Shown here: in pieces, positions 42,396-50,013 of the stretch | Numbering within the stretch: position 1 is the stretch's first letter | Layout: each line of letters starts with the position of its first letter | DNA from: Prevotella sp. | Lineage (GTDB): Bacteria; Bacteroidota; Bacteroidia; Bacteroidales; Bacteroidaceae | DNA length: 64,000 nucleotides | NCBI GenBank assembly: GCA_017651265.1 | Contig: JAGCDO010000062.1 | Location: 21,728-85,727 of the forward strand | Direction of reading: 5' to 3' | Made by a program: the position numbers and the translations under genes | Notes under the pieces: generated by a model | The model's database searches: none | Told to the model about the DNA's origin: nothing | Seen by the model: the letters and a program-made list of their open reading frames with translations, nothing else

Positions 42396-42980
42396 TTATT
42401 CCCAAACCACCAGTTCCCTGGGCAGCGTGATGATCTTCAGTCGTTCATACCATATACGGGTAGAGCCCTCGATATGCTTTTTCGTATGACCGCTGATGAT
42501 ATAATACGTAGCCGTGTATTCGTCCATCATGTCGAGGAACACCTTCTTGATGCGCGAGCACTTCTCGTTGATGGCATTGTCGAGCGGGTTCACCAAGTGG
42601 TTCACCCCATCAATCACCTTTTCCTTATCCATCATCTTCGCTGTGGCCATATAATAGCGTGTCAGTTCTTCACGGTAATCACCCAGACGTTTGAACTCTA
42701 TACCCTCAGGATGCGCCAAGAAGAGCAGGTACACCGCCTTGTGAACGGGCTGTAGCTCCACCTCCCTGTTCTCATAATCCATCAGGAAGAAACGATAGTG
42801 CTTTGTGATGCGCAGTCTGCTCAGCTTCGGTCTCGCCGCTTCAATGCGCAGCTCCTCCAGTAACGGCGCACCAATGGCCCGCAGCAACAAGTCGTTGCGG
42901 TTCGCCTTTCGCAGCTGCCCAACCAGGAGCCTCAGCTGTTCGGCCAGTTCCTCAGGTGATTGATGAGAAAGGTCGTTCAT
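42396..42980 (-). CDS. Unknown protein coupled to ftsZ; carries a domain shared with the 47.2-48.7 kb gene
   Basis: 194 aa from the ATG at 42980, which overlaps the ftsZ stop (TAATG), so translation is coupled. The N-terminus is helical (SPEELAEQLRLLVGQLRKANRNDLLLRAI). From about 55 to the end it aligns with the last ~150 residues of the 482-aa protein: (K/S)-S-R-L-x-(I/V)-T-K, KAVYLLFLAHPEGIEFKRL, DYREEL, INEKCSRI, and the terminal LPRELVVWE. The LFLxHPEGI...DYREEL part could be a winged-helix unit; I do not recognise the family. The link to ftsZ hints at a cell-division or ring-associated role. Confidence 0.7.
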   Translation of the reverse strand: MNDLSHQSPEELAEQLRLLVGQLRKANRNDLLLRAIGAPLLEELRIEAARPKLSRLRITKHYRFFLMDYENREVELQPVHKAVYLLFLAHPEGIEFKRLGDYREELTRYYMATAKMMDKEKVIDGVNHLVNPLDNAINEKCSRIKKVFLDMMDEYTATYYIISGHTKKHIEGSTRIWYERLKIITLPRELVVWE

Positions 42981-44245
42981 TACGTATCCTCGTATAACAG
43001 CGTTCCCAACATCCTTCTCCACTTGTCAATGATGGTTTCAGGCTTCTTACCCCCCTCATCTTTCGGCTTCTCAGGCTCCGCATCCTCAACCGTTTCCTCC
43101 GACTGTTCTTCCACTATCGGTTCCGGCTCAGGCGTCTCCACAAAGGGCAGTTCCTGTACCAGCGCCTCCTGCATGGTAGCAGACTTTGCTGGTTTATAGA
43201 GCAATGGAATCAGATCCTCGTAGTAGTTATCCTCATCATGGTGCACATCCCTTTTCAACTCACTGCGCAGTTCGTCCTCCACGCCCGTTGCCAAGATAGT
43301 CACCTTCACATCCTCGTCGAGCGAATCATCAGATGCCGTACCCCATATCACATCAATATTCGGGTCCAGCTGGTCAAAGAAGTCATCTATCTCCTGCAGC
43401 TCACGCACATAGATCGGATGCGTATCGCTTGCATAGATATTAAAGAGAATCCTCTTGGCCTTCCCGATGTCGTTACCATAGAGCAACGGCGAGTCGAGCG
43501 CATCCAGAATGGCTTTCTCCACCCGATGTTCCCCGCTTGCGCGACCCATCGCCATGATCGCCCCGCCGCCATCTTTCATCGTTGTCTCCACATCGCGGAA
43601 GTCACTCTTTATTCCCCCGTCGCTGGGCATTGTAATCAGTTCAGAGATACCCTTCACTGCATCCATCAGCACATTGTCAGCCCGTTGGAAAGCCTCCTTC
43701 ACCGACATGTTAGAGTCGGCATACACATCGCAGAGCTTCTCATTGTTCACAATCAGCAGTGCATCCACATTCTTGCGCATCTCCTCCACGCCCTTCAGCG
43801 CCTTGATAATCTTCCTTTTCTTCTCGAAATAGAACGGAATGGTCACCACGCCCACTGTGAGCAATCCCATATTCTTTGCCACGGACGCCACCACAGGAGC
43901 AGCCCCCGTACCCGTGCCGCCGCCCATGCCAGCCGTCACGAACACCATCTGCGTGCCGTCGGAGAGCAGTTTCTCTATGTCGTCGATATTGTTCTCCGCC
44001 TCCATCTTCCCTAACTTAGGATCAGCCCCAGCCCCCAGACCAGAGCTTCCTAACAAGATTTTCACCGGCACAGGAGAACGGGAGAGCGACTGACTGTCTG
44101 TGTTACACACCGCATACGTCACGCCCTCCACACCCTCGTTGTACATATTTCGCACAGCATTGCAGCCGCCACCACCAACGCCAATCACCTTGATGATGCC
44201 CTGCATCTTATCCTCTACAATATCAAAATTCAAAATCGTATCCAT
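42980..44245 (-). CDS. ftsZ: FtsZ-family GTPase, divergent and outside a division cluster
   Basis: 421 aa. Tubulin signature GGGTGTG at 108-114, IGVGGGGCNAV at 20-31, CNTDSQSL, and the polymer core to about 315. In the T7 loop, where FtsZ has N-L-D-F-x-D-V, residues 211-219 read GIKSDFRDV: the catalytic Asp pair (215, 218) is kept, but the Asn is Lys and two residues are inserted before it. The tail (about 330-421) is Pro/Glu-rich and ends in KWRRMLGTLLYEDT, without a recognisable FtsA-binding peptide. No ftsQ, ftsA or mur genes are near. It may be a second FtsZ; the genome is needed to tell. Confidence 0.85.
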   Translation of the reverse strand: MDTILNFDIVEDKMQGIIKVIGVGGGGCNAVRNMYNEGVEGVTYAVCNTDSQSLSRSPVPVKILLGSSGLGAGADPKLGKMEAENNIDDIEKLLSDGTQMVFVTAGMGGGTGTGAAPVVASVAKNMGLLTVGVVTIPFYFEKKRKIIKALKGVEEMRKNVDALLIVNNEKLCDVYADSNMSVKEAFQRADNVLMDAVKGISELITMPSDGGIKSDFRDVETTMKDGGGAIMAMGRASGEHRVEKAILDALDSPLLYGNDIGKAKRILFNIYASDTHPIYVRELQEIDDFFDQLDPNIDVIWGTASDDSLDEDVKVTILATGVEDELRSELKRDVHHDEDNYYEDLIPLLYKPAKSATMQEALVQELPFVETPEPEPIVEEQSEETVEDAEPEKPKDEGGKKPETIIDKWRRMLGTLLYEDT

Positions 44246-44299
44246 GCTCTTTCTCTACTTATCATTCGTTGGTCAGTAATCCCTTCCCCTTTTTGACTG

Positions 44300-44356
44300 C
44301 AAATATAATCAAAAAGCACAAGAATTCCAAAAGAAAATTGCTCCGCAAGGCTTGTG
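44300..44356 (-). promoter_or_regulatory. ftsZ promoter with upstream palindrome
   Basis: Reverse-strand TATATTTG (44300-44307), CAAA on the plus strand 20 bp beyond it (-33 TTTG), then the near-palindrome CGCAAGGCTTGTG (44344-44356) 36 bp beyond the box. The palindrome recurs at 45536-45548, 47224-47236 and 56699-56711. Confidence 0.6.
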
Positions 44357-44414
44357 AAGATGAAAAAGTGTTCTTAGTGAGACAGATTCCTGTACCTTTT
44401 ACCCCTCAACTCAT

Positions 44415-44604
44415 ATTCCTCCGCCATATTAGTGTAATCTCATGATTAACAGAAGAATAAGGGCGGAGGAATTTAATGGGGTTATGAATGGAGCCGAGAT
44501 TATGCGTGAACTGGGTAAGTACTCAAGGAAGACGATGGAAGGTGAAAATTGCTCCGCCAACAACCTGTTGATCATAAGTCAATTAGTCGTATTAGCGGAG
44601 CATT
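44415..44604. repeat. Nested inverted repeats upstream of ftsZ (gene-free stretch)
   Basis: The 547 bp between ftsZ and the next lipoprotein gene hold no credible gene. ATTCCTCCGCC (44415-44425) pairs with GGCGGAGGAAT (44462-44472), and TTGCTCCGC (44550-44558) with GCGGAGCA (44595-44602). The (G/T)CTCCGC word also opens the shared palindrome module. A 75-aa frame at 44442-44669 is spanned by these repeats and is not accepted. Confidence 0.6.
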
Positions 44605-44660
44605 CTTTTATTTCATCTTTCACACCTTCACAACGTCTGTTGACCTGCAAAATCCTACAA

Positions 44661-44758
44661 GCCTTATAACACCCTCCAACCAGCCTTATAACTATGCCTA
44701 ATCAGCCTTATAACTATGCCCAATCAGCCTTATAACTATGCCCAACCAGCCTTGTTGG
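44661..44758. repeat. 22-bp tandem repeat
   Basis: Four contiguous 22-bp units starting GCCTTATAAC (44661, 44683, 44705, 44727) and a partial fifth. The last three units differ at one or two bases: GCCTTATAACTATGCC(C/T)AA(T/C)CA. No spacer-repeat structure, so not CRISPR. Confidence 0.9.
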
Positions 44759-44792
44759 TAAGTCCATGTGGATTCGCCGGTTGAATCAGGCT

Positions 44793-45440
44793 TCATAGCC
44801 CAATGGAATTAACAAGATCTTCACCAAATCTGTGTTCCAGCTCCCTACAATCATATTCTTTCTTCTCCTCACGGATCCTATTACCATGAATGTCATAATG
44901 CACATCGTGCATCACCCAGATTTCAGCTGCAGTACATTCCGCCTCATCCTCATTCGTGAGTCTTGCCTCTGCCATAACGATTTCCTGAGGGGTGAAACGT
45001 ATGGCAGCTCCCGCATCGATTAACTTCATGGAAAAATCATCGGTATTTATTCTGTATAGAAAGAACCGAGAGACCCATCCATTGCTGTTGGGCATAATAT
45101 CACCCACGATATAAATGAATTTGCGGTATTGATAATACGTTAGACTGAATGCACCGTCATCGAGGTAGTCATTTCCGAACCGCATCCTTTCCCTTACCCC
45201 GTTTTTCACGGAATAACAATAATAGACCGACGAGTCACGTTCAAGATACAGTTCCCTATCGGATGCATGGAATATCCTCTTGCTCTCCCTGAAAGTATCC
45301 TCATCCTCCTCTATAACCTCACTCCCATTCACCTGTTGTACTTGTACAGCGTCTTCCACCTGACGTTCCTTGGGCTGGGCGCAAGCAACGAGGCTCACCA
45401 CAACAGCCCATACGACCATTCTCCATTGAAATTTCTTCAT
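44793..45440 (-). CDS. Lipoprotein of unknown function
   Basis: 215 aa. The signal peptide ends in the lipobox L-V-A-C (Cys about 20), followed by a Glu/Gln/Val-rich linker and a beta-rich mature part (RELYLERDSSVYYCYSVKNG; FIYIVGDIMPNSNGWVSRFFLYRINTDDF). No family recognised. Its promoter carries the shared palindrome (45493-45548). It may be an outer-membrane or periplasmic lipoprotein. Confidence 0.65.
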   Translation of the reverse strand: MKKFQWRMVVWAVVVSLVACAQPKERQVEDAVQVQQVNGSEVIEEDEDTFRESKRIFHASDRELYLERDSSVYYCYSVKNGVRERMRFGNDYLDDGAFSLTYYQYRKFIYIVGDIMPNSNGWVSRFFLYRINTDDFSMKLIDAGAAIRFTPQEIVMAEARLTNEDEAECTAAEIWVMHDVHYDIHGNRIREEKKEYDCRELEHRFGEDLVNSIGL

Positions 45441-45492
45441 ATTATCTGTTCAAGTGTATTTTTAATGGAAACCATCCTTTCTCACTTTTTTG

Positions 45493-45548
45493 CAAAGATA
45501 CATGTTTTTCTCAAGCATTCCAAACGAATACGCTCCGCAAGGCTTGTG
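45493..45548 (-). promoter_or_regulatory. Lipoprotein promoter with upstream palindrome
   Basis: Reverse-strand TATCTTTG (45493-45500), a TTTG box 20 bp further, and CGCAAGGCTTGTG (45536-45548) 35 bp beyond the box, the same geometry as at 47181. Confidence 0.65.
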
Positions 45549-45558
45549 AAGAAAGAGA

Positions 45559-45588
45559 TTATTCCCAGATGACTAAGTTGCGGGAAAA
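45559..45588 (-). pseudogene. 3' remnant of a gene of the LVIWE-domain family
   Basis: Reverse strand TTT-TCC-CGC-AAC-TTA-GTC-ATC-TGG-GAA-TAA reads F-S-R-N-L-V-I-W-E-stop, against L-P-R-D-L-V-I-W-E-stop of the intact gene at 47248-48696. Homology continues into the palindrome and promoter that follow. Only the last nine codons survive; the 359-aa gene ends 21 bp away and seems to have replaced the rest. Confidence 0.65.
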
Positions 45589-45608
45589 GTAATAGTAACC
45601 TATCATAG

Positions 45609-46688
45609 TTATAATGAAACAGGCTCTCTATATCGTATTCGAATCCTCGGATAATATTCGACGACCTTATGACAATGCGGACAAACAGATACCAATCCCT
45701 GATAGCCATGGTATCCTGCTTCAAACAGAGAACTATACCATTCCAACTTCTCTGAAGGGGTGCCACATGTCAGACACGGCATCCTATTTTCATTTGTTTC
45801 TTCATCATCAATTTCTGAAGGAGCTTTGATCTTGGTGAGACATGACCTAATACTATCCAACTCTAACGGGAAGTCAAGTAGGTCACCTCTATGACCAACC
45901 ATTTCATTCAATACTCGCGGCGACATGAATGTCATCGTTATCAGACCATCATGAATAATGAACATGACAATCATAGTCTCCAACAGCAAACACGTATTGG
46001 AATAATAATTGGAATGAGCCACTTCAAACCTTTGCACTTTCTTGGTCTCAACATATCGAGTTCTCCATCCCTTCCAATACTCAAGAACCTCACTCTTTCC
46101 TGTAATTGTCCTCGATTTATAATTGATGTTCTTCACCTGATTGCCCAACATTGACTCATACTCATCGAAGTCTCCATCAACTATGCCCTTTCCCAAAGCC
46201 ACTGACGCTCTTGTATATAAGGTATCAGGGAGATTGTCCTGAATCTTCAATTTACCACAAGTGGCAATCTGTTTCATAATGGTCTCTCTTTCATTTTCAG
46301 GCAAAGATTCCATATAACCCTTACCATATACATCATCCAAACTATAGTTTGTATTGTGCATATAGTTATACTCTGCTATAGACACCGTATGATTGCGTTC
46401 ATCCAACACACAATCCGATTGCATGTACTTCCTCAACCTTTTAGGAATAGGACGTGGACGATTCTTGTAAAATGCAGATCTGCATTTAGAACGCAAAAGT
46501 AAAACCATAGAAAAAGGGAAGAACAGAGGGAATAGCAGTATATACACAACATGTTTCCAAGCTGGTGTCTTTTTAATCACAGATATTCTGGATCCTTTCT
46601 CTACCCTTCTTATTCTAATAGTATACAGAGCGATATCAGCTATCACCCAATATACAACAAGTAGTCTTGTTAACATGTTTCCTTCCAT
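45609..46688 (-). CDS. Membrane protein with NTF2-like domain and zinc ribbon, unknown function
   Basis: 359 aa. Two N-terminal hydrophobic segments (about 8-24 and 48-66) give a membrane anchor. A middle domain (about 130-280: LPDTLYTRASVALGKGIVDGDFDEYESMLG...YKSRTITGKSEVLEYWKGWRTRY) resembles SnoaL/NTF2-like folds. The C-terminus has two Cys pairs, C-L-T-C and C-P-H-C, likely a zinc ribbon. No named family. It is 19 bp after the 150-aa gene, probably in one operon with it, under the promoter at 47181. Visibly AT-richer than the core genes. Confidence 0.6.
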   Translation of the reverse strand: MEGNMLTRLLVVYWVIADIALYTIRIRRVEKGSRISVIKKTPAWKHVVYILLFPLFFPFSMVLLLRSKCRSAFYKNRPRPIPKRLRKYMQSDCVLDERNHTVSIAEYNYMHNTNYSLDDVYGKGYMESLPENERETIMKQIATCGKLKIQDNLPDTLYTRASVALGKGIVDGDFDEYESMLGNQVKNINYKSRTITGKSEVLEYWKGWRTRYVETKKVQRFEVAHSNYYSNTCLLLETMIVMFIIHDGLITMTFMSPRVLNEMVGHRGDLLDFPLELDSIRSCLTKIKAPSEIDDEETNENRMPCLTCGTPSEKLEWYSSLFEAGYHGYQGLVSVCPHCHKVVEYYPRIRIRYREPVSL

Positions 46689-46707
46689 ATCCTATAGTTT
46701 TTACACT

Positions 46708-47157
46708 TTATTTATTATATGAACACTTATTGAATCGGCAACCGTATCGTTCCTGACGGATCTGGGATGTTATCCAGTGCTGGTCACCTTTTGTTGACTG
46801 CTGGAAAGACATTATTATCATCTGTTTGTCACGACCAGCCTTATACCGATCACGTAGTTCTTTACGGATCAGAGCCCTATTACCACTGTTCTTGTCTTTG
46901 AACTCCCTGACCAGAGCTTCAGTATCCATGTTTTTGATACGTTCCTCCCGCTTCCCAACTTTATCAGCGAACAGCACCTTGAAGGCTGTCTGTTTCAACG
47001 GATCCTTCTCACTGAGAAATCTGCTCAGATAAATGTTCACCATTTCTTCCCTTGTCAGATTCGGTAACACCTCCTGACATTTCTTTAACTCGTCTTCATT
47101 CCACTTCGTGAAATGATACTTCCGACATTTCCCCAAAATGTACTCATAGTCTGTCAT
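46708..47157 (-). CDS. Unknown cytoplasmic helical protein, 149 aa
   Basis: From the ATG at 47157 (MTDYEYILGKCRKYHF); upstream codons read through promoter sequence. Helical, highly charged: EDELKKCQEVLPNLTREEMVNIYLSRFL and KREERIKNMDTEALVREFKDKNSGNRALIRKELRDRYKAGRD. No motif recognised. It is the first gene of a two-gene unit with the membrane protein downstream. Confidence 0.55.
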   Translation of the reverse strand: MTDYEYILGKCRKYHFTKWNEDELKKCQEVLPNLTREEMVNIYLSRFLSEKDPLKQTAFKVLFADKVGKREERIKNMDTEALVREFKDKNSGNRALIRKELRDRYKAGRDKQMIIMSFQQSTKGDQHWITSQIRQERYGCRFNKCSYNK

Positions 47158-47180
47158 GATCTTTTCCTTTTTATTGAAGG

Positions 47181-47236
47181 CAAAGATACATGTTTTTTTT
47201 ACGCTTTCCAAACGATAAAGCTCCACAAGGCTTGTG
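47181..47236 (-). promoter_or_regulatory. Promoter with upstream palindrome, 150-aa/359-aa gene unit
   Basis: Reverse-strand TATCTTTG (47181-47188), TTTG 20 bp further (47209-47212), then CACAAGGCTTGTG (47224-47236; flanked to give CCACAAGGCTTGTGG) 35 bp beyond the box. Confidence 0.7.
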
Positions 47237-47247
47237 GAAATGACAGA

Positions 47248-48696
47248 TTATTCCCAGATGACTAAGTCGCGGGGAAGAGCAATCTTCTTGGGCTGTCCAC
47301 GCAGTCCATCTATATAATAGTTTTCAGCTAAGTGATTGTCAAACTGTCCAACAAAAGCCCCACGAATGCGGGCACACTTCTCGTTGATTGAGTTAAGGCA
47401 AGGATTTGTCACATCCTCTATACTGTGCATAACCCTCTCGCTCATTCCGTAAGGTTTCATCTTGACATATATCTGCATCAGTTCCTCCCGATAGTCAGGC
47501 AGATGCTTGAAAATGATACCTTCTGGATGTTTCAGGAAAAGAATATATACCGCTTTCACAAGAGGTTCCATCTTTATCTCCATATCATTGTAGTCAGGCA
47601 GTATGATACGCATATCCTTTGTGACTATCAATCGGCTAGGTTTTGTCTTATTCTCAAACAGTTTTAGTATGAAGTTTCTGGGGAGTCCGCGTTCTTCCAA
47701 CATCTTCATTCTATCATTAATCTCATCCACCAATTGTGCCGTTTCCTTGTCAGAATTCACCCACATGAATAGCATATCAGCATAATCATCCGTTGAACCC
47801 TCTTTAATTTCTGGTCTTTTTGCTGTGCAATACAAACCACCAAGACCATAATCAGAATGAACATCTTTAACAATTGAGTCCAGTTGCTTAATAATTGATT
47901 CATCATCTCCTTCTTTTAATGGGTAATAGTGTCCTTCAATATACCCTGCCCCATGATTCTTCCTATTACCAACAAAAAAGAACATTCCCTGTTTGATCTT
48001 GTCAGAATCTTCAGGATATGATAAGAACTGTAAGGGGTAGGATGAATCCATTTTAAGTTTCTCAGTCTCATTCATATCAATATTCGGACAGAGATAATGA
48101 AGAAATTGCTCATCTCCCTTTAATTCATCAGAAAGACGAGGAAGATAGACGAATTTGTACATGTGGTAGAGCCGTAGATCCTGATGGTTCATAAAAAAAC
48201 GGTTCAAGCACTCATTATACCCGTTTTCCACATATACTATTTCTCGGACCTCGTTATACTCTTCTACAGCTAATGCCATTTCTTCTTCGAACTCAAACCT
48301 GTCAATGGCATTCAGCTTTCTCGGCAACTCTTTCCTCGTAAGTTCACCATTTAGATAAGCTTTTTCAATACGGTTGTCCTCTTCTTCTTTAGCCTTCAGC
48401 TCCGCTGCACGTATTTCCTGCTCTTTTCTCTGTTGCTCCTTCCATGCCTGATGTCCTTTATAACCGCCATGACTTTTCTGTTCCTTTAGATAATCGATGA
48501 CCTCTAAGCAGATTATGAATAAAAATGCCCAAGGAATATACAAAGGTGAAAAAACAACCTGCAGAACCATATACCACTCGGGTCTCCACGGGTGGCCATG
48601 GCTTTTAGAAGAGCAATAATCTTCGTACAGCACTGCTATCCCAATGATATACATTAAGATGCAATAGATTATTAAAACAATTAGCCAAATGCTCAT
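47248..48696 (-). CDS. Membrane-anchored unknown protein with C-terminal LVIWE domain
   Basis: 482 aa. Two hydrophobic helices at the N-terminus (about 2-24 and 42-66), then a Lys/Glu/Arg-rich coiled-coil-like stretch (about 70-130), a central region with Tyr/Phe-rich segments, and a C-terminal domain (about 340-482) shared with the ftsZ-coupled protein: PSRLIVTKDMRIILPDY, KAVYILFLKHPEGIIFKHLPDYREEL, INEKCARIRGAF, and LPRDLVIWE at the end. The membrane anchor and coiled coil are specific to this copy. It starts 2 bp after the upstream gene's stop. Function unknown. Confidence 0.6.
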   Translation of the reverse strand: MSIWLIVLIIYCILMYIIGIAVLYEDYCSSKSHGHPWRPEWYMVLQVVFSPLYIPWAFLFIICLEVIDYLKEQKSHGGYKGHQAWKEQQRKEQEIRAAELKAKEEEDNRIEKAYLNGELTRKELPRKLNAIDRFEFEEEMALAVEEYNEVREIVYVENGYNECLNRFFMNHQDLRLYHMYKFVYLPRLSDELKGDEQFLHYLCPNIDMNETEKLKMDSSYPLQFLSYPEDSDKIKQGMFFFVGNRKNHGAGYIEGHYYPLKEGDDESIIKQLDSIVKDVHSDYGLGGLYCTAKRPEIKEGSTDDYADMLFMWVNSDKETAQLVDEINDRMKMLEERGLPRNFILKLFENKTKPSRLIVTKDMRIILPDYNDMEIKMEPLVKAVYILFLKHPEGIIFKHLPDYREELMQIYVKMKPYGMSERVMHSIEDVTNPCLNSINEKCARIRGAFVGQFDNHLAENYYIDGLRGQPKKIALPRDLVIWE

Positions 48697-48698
48697 AA

Positions 48699-49469
48699 CT
48701 ACTTATCCATTCCTTTTCTTACATTGAAAAGATTTGATAGTAATGTCTCATGGCATGCATACATGTCATATTCTTTCACTATTGTAAATCCAAGGATTCT
48801 ATAACCGTCCCAGCACTCTGACCACCCGAAAGGTCCAGAATGATTATATTCTTTAAACATCGAAGAAATGTCGTCACCCTTGCGAACCACAGTATCAACA
48901 CGACTTCCTCCATTTCCGATACAATATTCTATAGACACTGGATTTTCGTAACATTCTTCTTTCCAAGGACCACTATATGCAATGATTGGAATCCCTTTTT
49001 CTGGTGCAGGGATTATCTCATTTTCCCATTTCTTCATAATTATTTCTTTCTTTATCCAATTACCCTCAGGATTTTCAAATGAAGGAATGTAATGATATGC
49101 AATAGGATATGCCCAAGAATCTTCTCTACCAATAAATGAATCTCCTTTTTTTAATGCAAGTAGTTCATATTCTATGTCAATACCCTGTCCCAGTCCACAA
49201 CGAGCGACAAGAAAAAGTCCATTGTTAGGTGCGAATGTTTCCTTAGATAAGATACCAATCCAATAGTCTTGAATGGATACAATCTTTTCTATGTTAAAAG
49301 TCAATTCTTTGTTTGCTTCATGGCAAAAAGCAAATATATAATTGTCGCCGTATTTGGGTGAATACATTATATTCGAGATATGCCGGATCTTGACATCATC
49401 GTCCTTTTGGTATTTGATCTCATAAACGCCTTGGCGTTCAATTATTTCTTTTATGGATTCATTGTTCAT
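48699..49469 (-). CDS. Unknown protein, possible WYL-like N-terminus
   Basis: 256 aa. Residues about 10-75 (GVYEIKYQKDDDVKIRHISNIMYSPKYGDNYIFAFCHEANKELTFNIEKIVSI) have the spacing of WYL-type sensor domains, where R-x-L-x-P and a terminal R-I strand are expected; the match is loose. The rest has many aromatic residues and no recognised motif. It stands 2 bp before the membrane-anchored gene downstream, so they form an operon. Identity uncertain. Confidence 0.45.
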   Translation of the reverse strand: MNNESIKEIIERQGVYEIKYQKDDDVKIRHISNIMYSPKYGDNYIFAFCHEANKELTFNIEKIVSIQDYWIGILSKETFAPNNGLFLVARCGLGQGIDIEYELLALKKGDSFIGREDSWAYPIAYHYIPSFENPEGNWIKKEIIMKKWENEIIPAPEKGIPIIAYSGPWKEECYENPVSIEYCIGNGGSRVDTVVRKGDDISSMFKEYNHSGPFGWSECWDGYRILGFTIVKEYDMYACHETLLSNLFNVRKGMDK

Positions 49470-49540
49470 GTCAGGCTGATATTTTACTTATATGAGATTA
49501 TTATATATTATTCATTGATGATAGAAAACAGAATTGAGAA

Positions 49541-49984
49541 TTAGTCTTCCCATGAGATTTTTCTTTCTTCTATTTTTGCTTCTATCTCTTTTAATGCTAT
49601 ATTTTTCGCCCATTCTTTATCGGTATCATAGCATGCAACATGCCAAGTATCCATTTCCACTCTGCTACAAAGAACCTTTACAGCAGAATGCTTGCCATTA
49701 GTAATTTCTTTAATAGAAAAGTCAAATAGATTTAAACATTCATTACTTCCTATAGGAAACTCTTCTATAAACAATTTAGATGCGGCCTCTGCATCATATA
49801 TATGTGCTTCTCGATCCCAGAATTGTGGATAGATTAATCGCAAATCATATTTTAACTCATACTTGATATTTGCTAAAGCGCCTAAAGCAAAAATACTATT
49901 ATAGTTACGCACAAAGGTCACAACCATGTATGGCCTTTCACTACTGAATAAAACATCTTTTGTGTTTTTTATTACAATTGCCAT
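49541..49984 (-). CDS. Unknown protein, 147 aa
   Basis: Plausible gene by length, absence of overlap and an ATG at 49984. Beta-rich N-terminus (MAIVIKNTKDVLFSSERPYMVVTFV), ends with a helical KNIALKEIEAKIEERKISWED. I recognise no family. It lies 29 bp from the DUF1848 gene's stop and could be the distal gene of that operon. Confidence 0.45.
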   Translation of the reverse strand: MAIVIKNTKDVLFSSERPYMVVTFVRNYNSIFALGALANIKYELKYDLRLIYPQFWDREAHIYDAEAASKLFIEEFPIGSNECLNLFDFSIKEITNGKHSAVKVLCSRVEMDTWHVACYDTDKEWAKNIALKEIEAKIEERKISWED

Positions 49985-50013
49985 TTTATGAAGTTGTTTT
50001 TAGAGTTCATCCT

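Noticed and set aside
44442-44669. 75-aa frame on the plus strand in the ftsZ upstream region
   Set aside because: It is spanned by inverted repeats, has no recognisable protein pattern, and runs against the local promoter direction.
44661-44758. Possible CRISPR array
   Set aside because: The 22-bp units are contiguous, without spacers, and no cas genes are in the window.
45482-45766. 94-aa frame over the LVIWE remnant
   Set aside because: Out of frame with the remnant, crosses the 359-aa gene's end and the promoter, and has no protein pattern.
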